39,439 bases of DNA from Roseobacter sp. (GCA_024636475.1 JAGXHA010000021.1:1-39439), one strand, 5' to 3'. Positions 15,235-24,169 are shown, numbered from the stretch's first letter. Notes: generated from the letters alone by a model not told the origin. A program made the numbers and translations.

Positions 15235-16611
15235 CTACGTCAAAGCGTCGAGTATCCGCGCCCAGCTTCGGATGCCTTTGTGGAAACTTTGCACATCGTA
15301 TTTCTCGTTCGGGGAATGGATCGCGTCGTCGTCTTTGCCAAAGCCGATCAGCACCGGCGTGGTGTTCACGATCTTCTGGAAGTGTCCCGCGATGGGGATT
15401 GATCCGCCGCAACCGACATAGGCGGCGGGAATGTTCCATTCGTCGGTGAGCGCTTTGCGGGCTTTCTCGAAGGCGGGGTCTGTGGTTTCAAACACCGATC
15501 CGCCGCTGGCTGAATGATCCTTGAAGGTGACTTTGCAGTCGGCGGGGATCATGTCGGTGACCATCTTGCGAAAGTTTTCCCGGATCGCGTGAGGGTCCTG
15601 ATCGCCCACCAGACGGAAGCTGATCTTGGCGCTCGCCTCTGACGGCAGCACGGTCTTGAAGCCCGCGCCTGTATAGCCGCTCCACATCCCGTTGACCTCG
15701 CATGTGGGACGCGACCAGATCATCTCGATCGGCATGCGGTCCTGTTCGCCCGCAGGGATCGACAGCCCCACATCGCCAAGGAAGGACGCGTGGTCAAAGG
15801 CGAGGCCCTGCCACTGCGCCTGAATGTCGTCGGGCAGTTCAGGCACGCCGTCATAAAAGCCGGGCACCGTGATGCGGCCGCTTTCGTCATGCAGTGACGC
15901 GATCACGCGGGCCAGAACGCGGGCCGGGTTGATCGACACGCCGCCATACATGCCCGAGTGCAGGTCCAGATCGGGGCCGGTGATGGTAACTTCCTCGCCC
16001 AGCAGGCCACGCAGCATCGTTACGATGGACGGCACCTTGGACTGGAACATGCCAGTGTCGCAGATCATGGCGTAATCCGCGGTCAACTCTTGCGCGTTTT
16101 CCTTCATGAACGGAACCAGCGAAGGGGAACCGGATTCTTCCTCACCCTCAAGGAACATCGTGATGCGGCAGGGAAAGTCGCCGTTGATGGCTTTCCACGC
16201 GCGCAGGGCCTCGACGATGGTCATCAACTGGCCCTTGTCGTCAGCCGCGCCGCGCCCCCGGATCACCGGCCCCTTTGCCGTGTCTTCGATGGCGGGATCG
16301 AAGGGATCACGCTTCCACAGGTTCAGCGGGTCGACGGGCTGCACGTCATAATGGCCGTAAAACAAGATATGCGGCGCGTCCTTTGGCCCGTCCACATGGC
16401 CCACGACCATCGGATGGCCGGGCGTGGGGCGTTTGGTGGTTGTGATACCGATACTGTTCAGGTCGTCGATCAGCCAATCGGCAGCGCGGTCACAGTCGGC
16501 TTTATATGCCGGATCGGTCGAGATGGAGGGGATGCGCAGCAGATCCAGCAGCCGGTCGGTGGCGGCGTCCAGATCGTTGTCGATCCGGGTCAGAACATCG
16601 GTGAGGGACAT
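15235..16611 (-). CDS. M20 family metallo-dipeptidase
   Basis: The 458-residue cytoplasmic enzyme has the M20/M25/M40 di-zinc pattern: GHYDVQP with His87 and Asp89, the bridging Asp in RGAADDKGQ (124/125), and LEGEEESGS with the catalytic and ligand Glu at about 157-159. A further Asp lies in CDTGM, and the last ligand His is in DDAIHSPNE near the C-terminus. The dimerisation domain lies between (LDLHSGMYGG and following). Such enzymes hydrolyse dipeptides or N-acyl amino acids. The substrate cannot be read from sequence. The full length matches the family. It is a single-gene unit with its own terminator. Confidence 0.9.
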   Translation of the reverse strand: MSLTDVLTRIDNDLDAATDRLLDLLRIPSISTDPAYKADCDRAADWLIDDLNSIGITTTKRPTPGHPMVVGHVDGPKDAPHILFYGHYDVQPVDPLNLWKRDPFDPAIEDTAKGPVIRGRGAADDKGQLMTIVEALRAWKAINGDFPCRITMFLEGEEESGSPSLVPFMKENAQELTADYAMICDTGMFQSKVPSIVTMLRGLLGEEVTITGPDLDLHSGMYGGVSINPARVLARVIASLHDESGRITVPGFYDGVPELPDDIQAQWQGLAFDHASFLGDVGLSIPAGEQDRMPIEMIWSRPTCEVNGMWSGYTGAGFKTVLPSEASAKISFRLVGDQDPHAIRENFRKMVTDMIPADCKVTFKDHSASGGSVFETTDPAFEKARKALTDEWNIPAAYVGCGGSIPIAGHFQKIVNTTPVLIGFGKDDDAIHSPNEKYDVQSFHKGIRSWARILDALT

Positions 16612-16825
16612 GCGGGAAGCCTTTCATAAACATGCGTTTTGCCGCGACCGTATCAGGGGGGCAGGCCGTGTCTAGGGGATAGGCACGGTCAATCGGCAGG
16701 AAAACGGTTCCGCGCTGGAGAGCGACAATGGTCGGGCGCGTGGCCAACGACACGAGCCCGTGGACAGACGCCCAAAGCACCACAAAGAACTGGCGTTGGG
16801 ATTGCGATGTGGGGTCCACTGCGGC

Positions 16826-16969
16826 CTAGCCGTGGCTGGCAGTTTCACCGCTTTGGGCCGAGGCTTGTGCACTGTGCGGCGAACTGGGTCTTGCGATGCC
16901 GATAGAGGCGGTAAGAACCAGTGCTCTGGCGAGGGCTGCGATTTTCTTGAGCATGTGATTCTTCGTCAT
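16826..16969 (-). CDS. Candidate 47-residue peptide with signal-peptide-like start
   Basis: ATG at 16969 (or 16984, five codons earlier) opens a 47-codon frame whose N-terminus MTKNHMLKKIAALARALVL looks like an export signal, followed by a Ser/Ala-rich tail. No good ribosome site is visible. Past the TAG stop the same frame stays open for another 100 codons, so this may be a remnant. It is a weak candidate. Confidence 0.2.
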   Translation of the reverse strand: MTKNHMLKKIAALARALVLTASIGIARPSSPHSAQASAQSGETASHG

Positions 16970-17059
16970 CTGAACGCCGTTCATAACGGTTCGTTATAAA
17001 ATTCAGGCCTCGTTAGAATTAAATGATCAGTGTTCACAAAACTAGAGACGGAGCCACCC

Positions 17060-17164
17060 ATGGTCACTTTGAGTCAACGCACGATGGGGATAGGGGCGAT
17101 CCCGGCCAAAAGCTGGAAAGGACAATCGGCCCCCTGCGACAACGCATGCCGATTATGGCATTGA
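17060..17164 (+). CDS. Candidate 34-residue small protein upstream of hemA
   Basis: ATG 17060 is preceded by GGAG at 7 nt spacing and opens a 34-codon frame, MVTLSQRTMGIGAIPAKSWK and onward, ending with two Cys (CDNAC) and RLWH. It is too short to judge by codon use. It could be a leader or regulatory ORF for hemA or chance. Confidence 0.25.
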   Translation: MVTLSQRTMGIGAIPAKSWKGQSAPCDNACRLWH

Positions 17165-17174
17165 ACCAAAGATG

Positions 17175-17195
17175 TTAGAACTGTATTCATTCTAA
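17175..17195. promoter_or_regulatory. Inverted repeat TTAGAA-N9-TTCTAA in the hemA leader
   Basis: The arms are perfect complements 62 bp upstream of the hemA start. A further TTAGAA is at 17013. The arms resemble the half-sites of the Irr (iron control element) motif of alphaproteobacteria, but the 9-nt spacing is wider than the usual motif, so the link to Irr is tentative. Confidence 0.3.
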
Positions 17196-17257
17196 AAAAC
17201 GAATATGGCGACAGGACCCTATGCCTTTAAGGTCCTCTCGAGTGTGAGGAGTAAGGC

Positions 17258-18484
17258 ATGATGGATTACACCAAACAGCTTGATCTGGCGATCAACCGTC
17301 TGCACGAAGAAGGACGCTACCGGACCTTTATCGACATCGAGCGGCGCAAGGGCCAATTTCCTCATGCGGTTTGGACCCAGCCGAATGGTGAGGAAAAGGA
17401 TATTACGGTTTGGTGCGGGAATGACTATCTTGGCATGGGCCAAAACCCCGTCGTTCTCGAAGCGATGCACGAAGCGCTTGATGCGACCGGCGCAGGGTCG
17501 GGGGGCACGCGCAATATCTCGGGGACGACAGTTTACCACAAGCGGCTTGAGGCCGAATTGGCCGATTTACACGGCAAGGACGCAGCGTTGCTGTTTACCA
17601 GCGCCTATATTGCCAATGACGCGACGCTTAGCACGCTGCCCAAGCTGTTTCCCGGCCTGATCATCTATTCCGATGCGCTAAACCACGCCTCGATGATTGA
17701 AGGTGTGCGGCGCAACGGCGGATCCAAGCGCGTATTCCGTCACAATGACGTCGAACATCTGCGCGAGTTGATTGCAGCCGACGATCCCGCAGCGCCCAAA
17801 CTGATCGCGTTTGAATCGATCTATTCGATGGACGGTGATTTTGGCCCGATCGCGGCGATTTGTGACGTGGCGGATGAATTTGGCGCACTGACCTATATCG
17901 ACGAGGTTCACGCCGTTGGCATGTACGGACCCCGCGGTGCCGGTGTCGCCGAGCGTGACAACCTGATGCACCGGCTTGATATCATCAACGGCACGCTGGC
18001 CAAAGCTTACGGCGTGATGGGCGGCTATATCGCGGCGTCCGAAAAGATGTGTGATGCAATCAGGTCCTACGCGCCAGGCTTTATCTTTACCACGTCGCTG
18101 CCACCGGCAATCGCCGCAGGGGCGGCCGCATCGGTTGCGTATCTCAAATCAGCGCCCGAGCTTCGTGAGAAGCATCAAGAGCAGGCCAAAATCCTCAAGC
18201 TGCGGCTGAAGGGTTTGGGGCTGCCCATCATTGATCACGGCAGTCACATCGTCCCTGTGATGGTCGGAAACCCCGTACATACAAAGATCTTGTCGGATAT
18301 GTTGTTGGAGCAGTACGGGATCTACGTCCAGCCCATCAACTTCCCAACCGTGCCGCGCGGCACGGAGCGGCTGCGTTTCACCCCGTCGCCCGTACACGGT
18401 CCGCTGGAGATGGACGGTTTGGTTCACGCAATGGACGGACTGTGGTCGCATTGTGCGCTGAATCGCGCCGAATTGGCGGGATAG
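17258..18484 (+). CDS. hemA: 5-aminolevulinate synthase
   Basis: The 408-residue PLP enzyme of the alpha-oxoamine synthase family condenses glycine and succinyl-CoA to 5-aminolevulinate, the first step of heme (and, where present, bacteriochlorophyll) synthesis by the C4 route. Visible features: NDYLGM near residue 55, [11 protein letters not shown] near 80-90, [10 protein letters not shown] near 215 (the PLP-nitrogen Asp), and the Schiff-base lysine at 249 in GTLAKAYG, which is Lys248 if translation begins at the second Met, as in the Rhodobacter enzyme. The ribosome site GAGGAG is strong and precedes tandem ATGs at 17258 and 17261. It is a single gene. The leader contains an inverted repeat that may bind an iron regulator. 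Confidence 0.97.
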   Translation: MMDYTKQLDLAINRLHEEGRYRTFIDIERRKGQFPHAVWTQPNGEEKDITVWCGNDYLGMGQNPVVLEAMHEALDATGAGSGGTRNISGTTVYHKRLEAELADLHGKDAALLFTSAYIANDATLSTLPKLFPGLIIYSDALNHASMIEGVRRNGGSKRVFRHNDVEHLRELIAADDPAAPKLIAFESIYSMDGDFGPIAAICDVADEFGALTYIDEVHAVGMYGPRGAGVAERDNLMHRLDIINGTLAKAYGVMGGYIAASEKMCDAIRSYAPGFIFTTSLPPAIAAGAAASVAYLKSAPELREKHQEQAKILKLRLKGLGLPIIDHGSHIVPVMVGNPVHTKILSDMLLEQYGIYVQPINFPTVPRGTERLRFTPSPVHGPLEMDGLVHAMDGLWSHCALNRAELAG

Positions 18485-18604
18485 TAACTAATTCTCTTCG
18501 TACCCCGTTGATTTATGTTAAAGATATAGCAAGAAACAACACATCTCGAATCGTGATGGCGGTTTGGGTAAGTGTATCGGGCACAAAATTTACGGGACGT
18601 ATCT

Positions 18605-19837
18605 ATGATCGGGCGCTGGATCTCCAAAGCGGATAAAGACGAGCAAGTCGAAGCCCGTGGTTTTGATGCTTATGATTTGCGCTTGGGTGATTTGATGCGC
18701 GGAGAGCGGGCGACGCTCGGTAAATCCTTACTTGATGTGCAGCGCGAACTTCGGATCAAAGCATCTTATATTGCAGCGATTGAGAACTCGGACCCGGATG
18801 CGTTCGACACTCCCGGCTTTATCGCGGGATATGTCAGATCATATGCGCGCTACCTGAACATGGATCCCGATCATTCTTTTGCATCGTTCTGCCGTGAATC
18901 AGGTTTTTCGGTTGCGCACGGCATGTCTGCCGAAGCGTCTGTAATCAAAAAGCCGACCCGCGAAGAGCGGATGATGCGCAGCGGCGAGACAGATATTTTC
19001 AACCGACCCGCAACACCGTTTACACCTGTTGGTGATTCATTCCTGAGCCGGATCGAGCCGGGTGCATTGGGCTCGGTGCTTGTTTTGGTTTTCCTGATCG
19101 GTGCGATCGGCTTTGGTGGCTGGACGGTCTTTCAAGAAGTACAACGCGTCCAAGTCGCACCTGTCGACGAGACGCCCTTTGTTTTGTCCGACCTTGATCC
19201 GTTGGAAGGTGCGCTGAATCCAGCGCCTCAATCAAATCTCAATGATATCGAGACCGCCCTTACGACTTTTCCACGAACAGAGTCGCTTGACCGACTGTAT
19301 CGTCCGGCAGCACTTGATGTGCCAGTGTTGGTCGCGCGGGATGCGCCGATCGCATCTATTGACCCGACAAGCAGCGGTAGCTTTCCGTCTGAGCCAGAAA
19401 TCGTCCAACGGATAGCGGGTTTGTCTTTGGAACCGGTGAACACCGAAACACCTGCTGGCGGGATTGCCGTCCCTCAGGTGATCGAAGGGCCCGCGCCTGA
19501 ATTGCGGATGGTTGCGGCCTATCCATCGTGGGTGCGTGTAAGTGCGGCTGACGGCAAGGTGATCTTTGAAGGGATCATGAACAAGGGCGATACCTGGGAT
19601 GTTCCTGCAACCGAAGAGCCGCCAACATTGCGCACCGGCGAATCCGGCGCGCTTTATTTTGCCATGGACGGTCAGTATTACGGCCCTGTTGGCGATCGCG
19701 GCTCTGTAACGTCGAACTTGCAATTGCAACGTCAGACTTTGGCCGAGGTCTATCAGCCTGCTTTGCTTGAAGATAATTCCGACTTGGCAACCATGGTTGC
19801 TGAACTTCAGAATGCAACAACAACTCCGTCAGAATAG
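18605..19837 (+). CDS. RodZ-like protein: N-terminal HTH, one membrane helix, C-terminal DUF4115 domain
   Basis: The 410-residue bitopic protein has an Xre-type HTH_25 domain at residues 25-95 (DVQRELRIKASYIAAIE). A linker leads to one membrane helix at about 154-174 and a periplasmic part. The C-terminal beta domain at about 310-375 includes PSWVRVSAADG and FEGIMNKGDTW, the DUF4115 pattern. This is the architecture of RodZ, which links MreB filaments to the wall machinery. In alphaproteobacteria the gene commonly precedes ispG, as here (76 bp gap). ATG 18605 has GGGACG upstream and is preferred over the GTG at 18572. No own terminator is seen before ispG, so the two may be cotranscribed. Confidence 0.85.
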   Translation: MIGRWISKADKDEQVEARGFDAYDLRLGDLMRGERATLGKSLLDVQRELRIKASYIAAIENSDPDAFDTPGFIAGYVRSYARYLNMDPDHSFASFCRESGFSVAHGMSAEASVIKKPTREERMMRSGETDIFNRPATPFTPVGDSFLSRIEPGALGSVLVLVFLIGAIGFGGWTVFQEVQRVQVAPVDETPFVLSDLDPLEGALNPAPQSNLNDIETALTTFPRTESLDRLYRPAALDVPVLVARDAPIASIDPTSSGSFPSEPEIVQRIAGLSLEPVNTETPAGGIAVPQVIEGPAPELRMVAAYPSWVRVSAADGKVIFEGIMNKGDTWDVPATEEPPTLRTGESGALYFAMDGQYYGPVGDRGSVTSNLQLQRQTLAEVYQPALLEDNSDLATMVAELQNATTTPSE

Positions 19838-19913
19838 GCCACTTGCCATTGCAAGCGGGGCTGCGCCTGAATAGGTTAAAGATCACGTCGATCTCATGCC
19901 TAAGGTGTTTTTC

Positions 19914-21038
19914 ATGTCGCTGAACCATATCCGTCCTTGGCGCAATATCTACCGCCGCAAATCCCGCCAGATCATGGTCGGGAATGTTCCGGTCGGGGGC
20001 GACGCGCCGATCTCGGTGCAGACAATGACGAATACGCTCACAACGGATATCAAAGGTACAATTGCGCAGGTTCAGGCTGCCGCAGAAGCGGGCGCTGATA
20101 TCGTGCGCATCTCTGTCCCCGACGAAGCGTCATCAAAAGCGCTTAAGGAGATCGTGCGCGAAGTGTCTGTCCCGATCGTGGCTGACATCCATTTCCATTA
20201 CAAACGCGGGATCGAGGCCGCCGAGGCGGGTGCTGCATGTTTGCGCATCAATCCCGGCAACATCGGGGATGAGAAACGCGTCAAGGAAGTCATCAAAGCC
20301 GCACGCGATCATAATTGTTCGATCCGCATTGGTGTGAATGCAGGGTCGCTTGAGCGCCATCTGCTTGAGAAATACGGCGAACCTTGCCCGGATGCGATGG
20401 TCGAAAGCGGCTTGGATCATATCAAGATTTTGCAGGACAATGATTTTCACGAATTCAAGATCAGCTGCAAGGCGTCGGACGTCTTCATGGCGGCGGCTGC
20501 CTATCAGCAATTGGCCGACGCGACGGATGCGCCGATCCATCTGGGCATCACCGAAGCGGGGGGCCTGATCAGCGGTACTGTCAAATCGGCGATCGGCATG
20601 GGCAATCTGCTTTGGATGGGGATCGGGGATACGATCCGCGTGAGCCTGTCTGCAGACCCTGTCGAAGAAGTGAAAATGGGGTTCGAAATCCTCAAGTCGC
20701 TTGGCCTGCGCCACCGCGGTGTCAATATCATCAGCTGCCCTAGTTGCGCGCGCCAAGGCTTTGACGTGATCAAGACCGTCGAGGCGCTGGAGAAACGTCT
20801 GGAACATATAAAGACACCGATGAGCCTTTCGATCATCGGCTGTGTTGTGAATGGCCCCGGCGAAGCGCTGATGACCGATGTTGGCTTTACAGGCGGCGGC
20901 AATGGCTCTGGCATGGTATATCTTGCGGGCAAGCAAAGCCACAAGCTGGGCAACGATGCTATGATCGACCACATCGTAGAGCAGGTCGAAGCGCGTGCCG
21001 CGGTGATCGAAGCCCACGAACAGGCGGCGGCAGAGTGA
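19914..21038 (+). CDS. ispG: 4-hydroxy-3-methylbut-2-enyl diphosphate synthase (flavodoxin), IspG/GcpE
   Basis: The 374-residue enzyme of the MEP isoprenoid pathway converts MEcPP to HMBPP. The TIM barrel starts with [18 protein letters not shown]. The [4Fe-4S] cluster ligands are Cys275 and Cys278 (CPSCARQ), Cys310 (GCVVNGPGE) and Glu317, as known for the family. ATG 19914 was chosen because AAGGTG lies about 7 nt upstream. The in-frame ATG at 19896 has no ribosome site. Nothing is missing compared with the short bacterial form. Confidence 0.96.
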   Translation: MSLNHIRPWRNIYRRKSRQIMVGNVPVGGDAPISVQTMTNTLTTDIKGTIAQVQAAAEAGADIVRISVPDEASSKALKEIVREVSVPIVADIHFHYKRGIEAAEAGAACLRINPGNIGDEKRVKEVIKAARDHNCSIRIGVNAGSLERHLLEKYGEPCPDAMVESGLDHIKILQDNDFHEFKISCKASDVFMAAAAYQQLADATDAPIHLGITEAGGLISGTVKSAIGMGNLLWMGIGDTIRVSLSADPVEEVKMGFEILKSLGLRHRGVNIISCPSCARQGFDVIKTVEALEKRLEHIKTPMSLSIIGCVVNGPGEALMTDVGFTGGGNGSGMVYLAGKQSHKLGNDAMIDHIVEQVEARAAVIEAHEQAAAE

Positions 21039-21098
21039 TTTGCGTCGCTTTGTCCATTTAGCCATCGACAGGCAAATCGGCATTTCATATCAATAGAT

Positions 21099-22253
21099 AT
21101 GGCCGAACCCTCCGATCAGACCCCTAAATATGCCGAATTTTTCTGCGGCGGTGGCATGGTGCGTGCCGCGTTGCAGGATCGGTGGGACTGTGTTCTGGCC
21201 AATGATATCGATGCGATGAAATGCGCGGTTTATGCAAAAAACTGGGGTGCAGACTGGCTGCATGAGGGCGACATCGCGGCGCTGCCTGACGACCTTCTGC
21301 GCCAGCAGATCGACATGTTTTGGGCATCCAGCCCCTGTCAGGATTTCAGCCTTGCGGGCAAGGGGCGGGGTCTGACTGGTGCACGCAGTGGCGTTTTTGC
21401 CCATTGGGCAGACAAGATCGCGACGGCCATCGAAGCGGGTTTTGCTCCGCGCATTATCGCTTTTGAAAACGTCGTCGGGTTGGTGTCGCGCAATGGAGGG
21501 GCTGATCTGAACACGGTCCTCGCCACGTTTGTACGCCTTGGCTACAAGGTTGGTGCGCTCGAGATCGATGCGCGCCGTTTCCTGCCCCAAAGCCGCCCAC
21601 GCCTGTTTGTGGTTTGCACGCGCAACGATATTGATATCTCGGGGCTTACAGTGCCCAAGCCAAGCCATGCGTTTCATGGCAAAAAGCTGCAAAAATTCCT
21701 CGCGTCTGCGTCGCGCCCTGTCCGGTCCAACTGGGTTTGGTGGAAGCTGGGTGATTTGCCCGCAGCAGATCACGTCCTGGACACGGTGCTGGAAAAGCGG
21801 GCTGCGATGCCGTGGTTCTCGGATGCGGATACCGACCGGTTGCTGGCGCTGATGTCGCCGCCCAGTCTGGAGCGGTTGCGGGTGGCGCGCAAAGCGGGGC
21901 GGACAATCGTTGGCACGATCTACAAACGGGGCCGGCCCGATGCGCAAGGCACAGTGCGTCAGCGTGCCGAACTGCGCACCGACGGCTTGGCGGGCTGCCT
22001 GCGCACACCGGCAGGTGGATCGTCGCGGCAAATCTTGATGTTCATCAAGGGCAATCAGACCCGCGCGCGACTTGTCTCCTCTCGCGAGGTTGCCCGCTTG
22101 ATGGGCCTGCCTGACAGTTACCGCATGCCCGACACCTATAACAACGCCTACCGCGTGGCGGGGGACGGGGTCGCTGTGCCGGTCGTGCGTTATCTGGATC
22201 AGGTGTTGTTCGCGCCGATCCTGCAACGGCGCGGCCTAAAAGCAGTGGCATGA
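21099..22253 (+). CDS. DNA (cytosine-5-)-methyltransferase, probable type II modification enzyme
   Basis: The 384-residue protein has the C5-methylase motifs in canonical order: motif I EFFCGGGMVRAAL (13-25), motif IV SSPCQDFS with catalytic Cys80, motif VI ENVVG with Glu123, motif VIII QSRPRLF (164-170), a target-recognition region about 185-320, and motif X YRVAGDGVAV near 350. It transfers a methyl group to cytosine C5 in a specific duplex site that the sequence does not reveal. It overlaps the GIY-YIG nuclease gene by 4 nt (ATGA), which suggests a restriction-modification pair. No ribosome site is visible before the ATG. The pair sits between ispG and dsb genes without mobility genes. Confidence 0.92.
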   Translation: MAEPSDQTPKYAEFFCGGGMVRAALQDRWDCVLANDIDAMKCAVYAKNWGADWLHEGDIAALPDDLLRQQIDMFWASSPCQDFSLAGKGRGLTGARSGVFAHWADKIATAIEAGFAPRIIAFENVVGLVSRNGGADLNTVLATFVRLGYKVGALEIDARRFLPQSRPRLFVVCTRNDIDISGLTVPKPSHAFHGKKLQKFLASASRPVRSNWVWWKLGDLPAADHVLDTVLEKRAAMPWFSDADTDRLLALMSPPSLERLRVARKAGRTIVGTIYKRGRPDAQGTVRQRAELRTDGLAGCLRTPAGGSSRQILMFIKGNQTRARLVSSREVARLMGLPDSYRMPDTYNNAYRVAGDGVAVPVVRYLDQVLFAPILQRRGLKAVA

Positions 22254-22789
22254 GCGCCGCGCAAGACTTTCGCGGAAAAGCGCTGAGCGCGCTGACCAAC
22301 CAGATCGGCGTTTATGCGCTGTGTGATCTGGACCAGCAACCGATCTATGTTGGACAATCGGTCGATGGGATCCGCACACGGGTGCGCAGGCATCTGACCT
22401 CGGCCCGTTCAGACGTGATCGCAAACCGCCAGATTGATGTCTGGGAAATTGCCTTTGTCTGGGCGTGGCCTGTGGATCACAAGGATCAGGTCGAACCGCT
22501 CGAGCGGTCGATCTTTGCCCATTACGATGCAGAGCTGCCGCTGATGAACGGCAAGGCGATGGTGCCGGGGGCAGGGGATGCCATCTGGCCGCACAAGCAG
22601 GTTGTCCAAGTGATCGAGGAAGAGGAACGCCAGTCGCGCCTGACCCCGTCGAACCGTTTGCCGCGCCAGATCAAGCAATATGATCTGTTGGTCGACTATA
22701 TTCTGACGGTAAAAGAGGCCCCGCATCTCAAGCGGTCGCTCGATGCGCATTTCGCGCGTTTGGTGCGCTATCATCAGCGGTTTTTGTAA
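22250..22789 (+). CDS. GIY-YIG family nuclease, probable Eco29kI-like restriction endonuclease
   Basis: The 179-residue protein is a single GIY-YIG domain: GVYAL (Tyr22) and PIYVG (Tyr33) form the two-tyrosine strand. Arg44 and His48 lie in RTRVRRH, Glu85 (EPLERS) is the probable metal ligand, and Asn100 lies in LMNGK. The order Tyr-Tyr-Arg-x3-His-Glu-Asn is that recalled for restriction enzyme Eco29kI, which is also encoded beside a C5 methylase. By analogy it would cut DNA not methylated by the upstream enzyme. The overlap with the methylase gene supports joint expression, though methylase-first order alone does not prove it. Alternative: a repair or nicking nuclease. It converges with the dsb operon, 1 bp apart. 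Confidence 0.8.
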   Translation: MSAAQDFRGKALSALTNQIGVYALCDLDQQPIYVGQSVDGIRTRVRRHLTSARSDVIANRQIDVWEIAFVWAWPVDHKDQVEPLERSIFAHYDAELPLMNGKAMVPGAGDAIWPHKQVVQVIEEEERQSRLTPSNRLPRQIKQYDLLVDYILTVKEAPHLKRSLDAHFARLVRYHQRFL

Positions 22790-22790
22790 T

Positions 22791-23273
22791 CTACTCCGTC
22801 AGATACCTGCGCAAAACGATCTCGGGCATGTGCCCGCGTAAAATTCTGTCTGTCATCACGTAGAACGGCGCGTCGGTCATGCCCAGCTTTGAGGCCAGTG
22901 CTGCACCTTCAATCGAAGACATGTTGTGATCGATGAAGGTCGCCTTGGAACTGTCTGATATTGCTTGCAGTTCAGAGAGCGCAATGCCGCATTCGACACA
23001 GTCTGTTGCAGTGAAGATAGCGATATCTGCGCCTTGCAATACCTGATCAGAGAGGGCTGCGAGCAGGTCCAGATCGGCGCGGGCTTCGTCTTGGTATGCG
23101 TTTGCAGTATAGTCCGGCCCGGCCATCGCCGCGCCAACGATATCAGGTTCGGCCAGTAAAAGTGCGCGGACTTCAGCGCCCAAGGCGATCCGTTCGGCGG
23201 TGCTTAAGCGGGCGAAATCGCTTTGCGCGGCGGCGGGAAGTGCAAGCGCGCAAAGCAAAACCGTCAGGCGCAT
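22791..23273 (-). CDS. Miniature DsbA-like periplasmic protein with CVEC motif
   Basis: The 160-residue protein starts with a signal peptide (LTVLLCALALPAAAQ, cleavage probably after residue 16). It then has a helix resembling the N-terminal helix of the upstream DsbA (STAERIALGAEVRALL compared with TDAERAQFRAEVRSYL), then TDCVECG with Cys92 and Cys95, and a late DAPFYVM that matches the cis-Pro loop. The whole helical insertion and much of the usual DsbA fold are missing. It probably is a diverged, shortened paralogue of its neighbour and may be a reductant, a partner, or a protein losing function. It follows the dsbA gene directly (TAA then ATG), so the two are one operon. Confidence 0.7.
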   Translation of the reverse strand: MRLTVLLCALALPAAAQSDFARLSTAERIALGAEVRALLLAEPDIVGAAMAGPDYTANAYQDEARADLDLLAALSDQVLQGADIAIFTATDCVECGIALSELQAISDSSKATFIDHNMSSIEGAALASKLGMTDAPFYVMTDRILRGHMPEIVLRRYLTE

Positions 23274-24032
23274 TTAGCCGCGCTTTTCTTTGAGGATCGA
23301 TTTCATCTGGTCATATGGCAGGTAGCCGCGCAAAAGTTCGTCCTGCATCACAAATGTCGGCGTTCCCGAAATCGCAAGCGTTTGTGCCAGCGCACGTGTC
23401 TTGGCGATTTCTTCGGTGACTTCAGGACTGTCCATCTTTTCGACAATGGCTTGCGCATCCAGACCAAAGCTTTCGGCCAACCGGCTAAGCGACGTAGGTG
23501 TGATATCGCTGTTAAAGCTCATCAAAGCGTCGTGGATCGATTTGTAGCCTTCGTCGCCCGCAACGATCTTGGTTGCGATCGCAAAGCGCGAGGCGAGCAT
23601 GGATTGTTCACCCAGGATCGGGAATTCTTTGACAATGAAGCGGATGTTTCCGTCACCGTTGACCAGCTTTTCAACTTCGGTAAAGGCTTTCTTGCAGTAG
23701 CCACAGCGGTAATCCATGAATTCGACGATGGTAATGTCGCCTTCAGGATTGCCGCCGACATAGGAATACCCGTCGTTGAAAATCGCCTCTTTATTGTCCG
23801 AGACCAGATTGAAGTCGGCTTGCACCTGCGCTTCGGCTTCTTGTGCTTGCAGTTGATTGACCGCCTCCATGATCACTTGGGGGTTTTCCATCAGGTAAGA
23901 TCGGACTTCTGCGCGAAACTGGGCGCGCTCTGCATCGGTAAGCTCGGTCAAATCCATGGCCTGTGCAGGGCCGCATAGGGTCAGGCCCAGCAAAGCGGCC
24001 GAAAAAAGAGAAGAAGCGGTCAGTTTAGTCAT
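23274..24032 (-). CDS. DsbA family thiol:disulfide interchange protein
   Basis: The 252-residue exported protein has a signal peptide ending near AQA (residue 25), an N-terminal helical extension (about 28-75), and a thioredoxin fold with active site CGYC (Cys110, Cys113). A helical insertion follows, then the cis-Pro loop GTPTFVM near the C-terminus. It resembles the Com1/ScsC-like branch of DsbA proteins, which may trimerise through the N-terminal helices and can act as oxidase or isomerase. ATG 24032 is preferred; GTG 24041 is an alternative. No DsbB gene is next to it. Confidence 0.88.
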   Translation of the reverse strand: MTKLTASSLFSAALLGLTLCGPAQAMDLTELTDAERAQFRAEVRSYLMENPQVIMEAVNQLQAQEAEAQVQADFNLVSDNKEAIFNDGYSYVGGNPEGDITIVEFMDYRCGYCKKAFTEVEKLVNGDGNIRFIVKEFPILGEQSMLASRFAIATKIVAGDEGYKSIHDALMSFNSDITPTSLSRLAESFGLDAQAIVEKMDSPEVTEEIAKTRALAQTLAISGTPTFVMQDELLRGYLPYDQMKSILKEKRG

Positions 24033-24169
24033 ATTTGTCACTCACTGTTGTTGCGCCGCACAGGGGCGGCGTTTGCACGGGTGGTGCGTGATTTTGGGCC
24101 AGCGCACAAGGGTTGACGGCACCAATGTGGTGCGGTGAAAGGTATTTGCCCAACCTTAGGATCAAGCAC

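Larger units (their letters stand above)
16612..17257. other. Gene-poor region between the dipeptidase and hemA
   Basis: About 645 bp. It contains two candidate small open frames (16826-16969 minus and 17060-17164 plus) and an inverted repeat TTAGAA-N9-TTCTAA at 17175-17195, all listed separately. The promoters of the dipeptidase gene (minus) and hemA (plus) must lie here. Otherwise I see nothing recognisable. Confidence 0.5.

Noticed and set aside
16502..16819. Remnant of a TetR-type regulator (a WASVHGLVSL-like helix)
   Set aside because: The match is a single short helix, no HTH part is visible, and half the frame overlaps the dipeptidase gene.
21039..22253. Solitary cell-cycle-type DNA methylase (CcrM)
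   Set aside because: The motifs (PCQ, ENV, QSRPR) are those of C5-cytosine methylases, not of adenine methylases such as CcrM.
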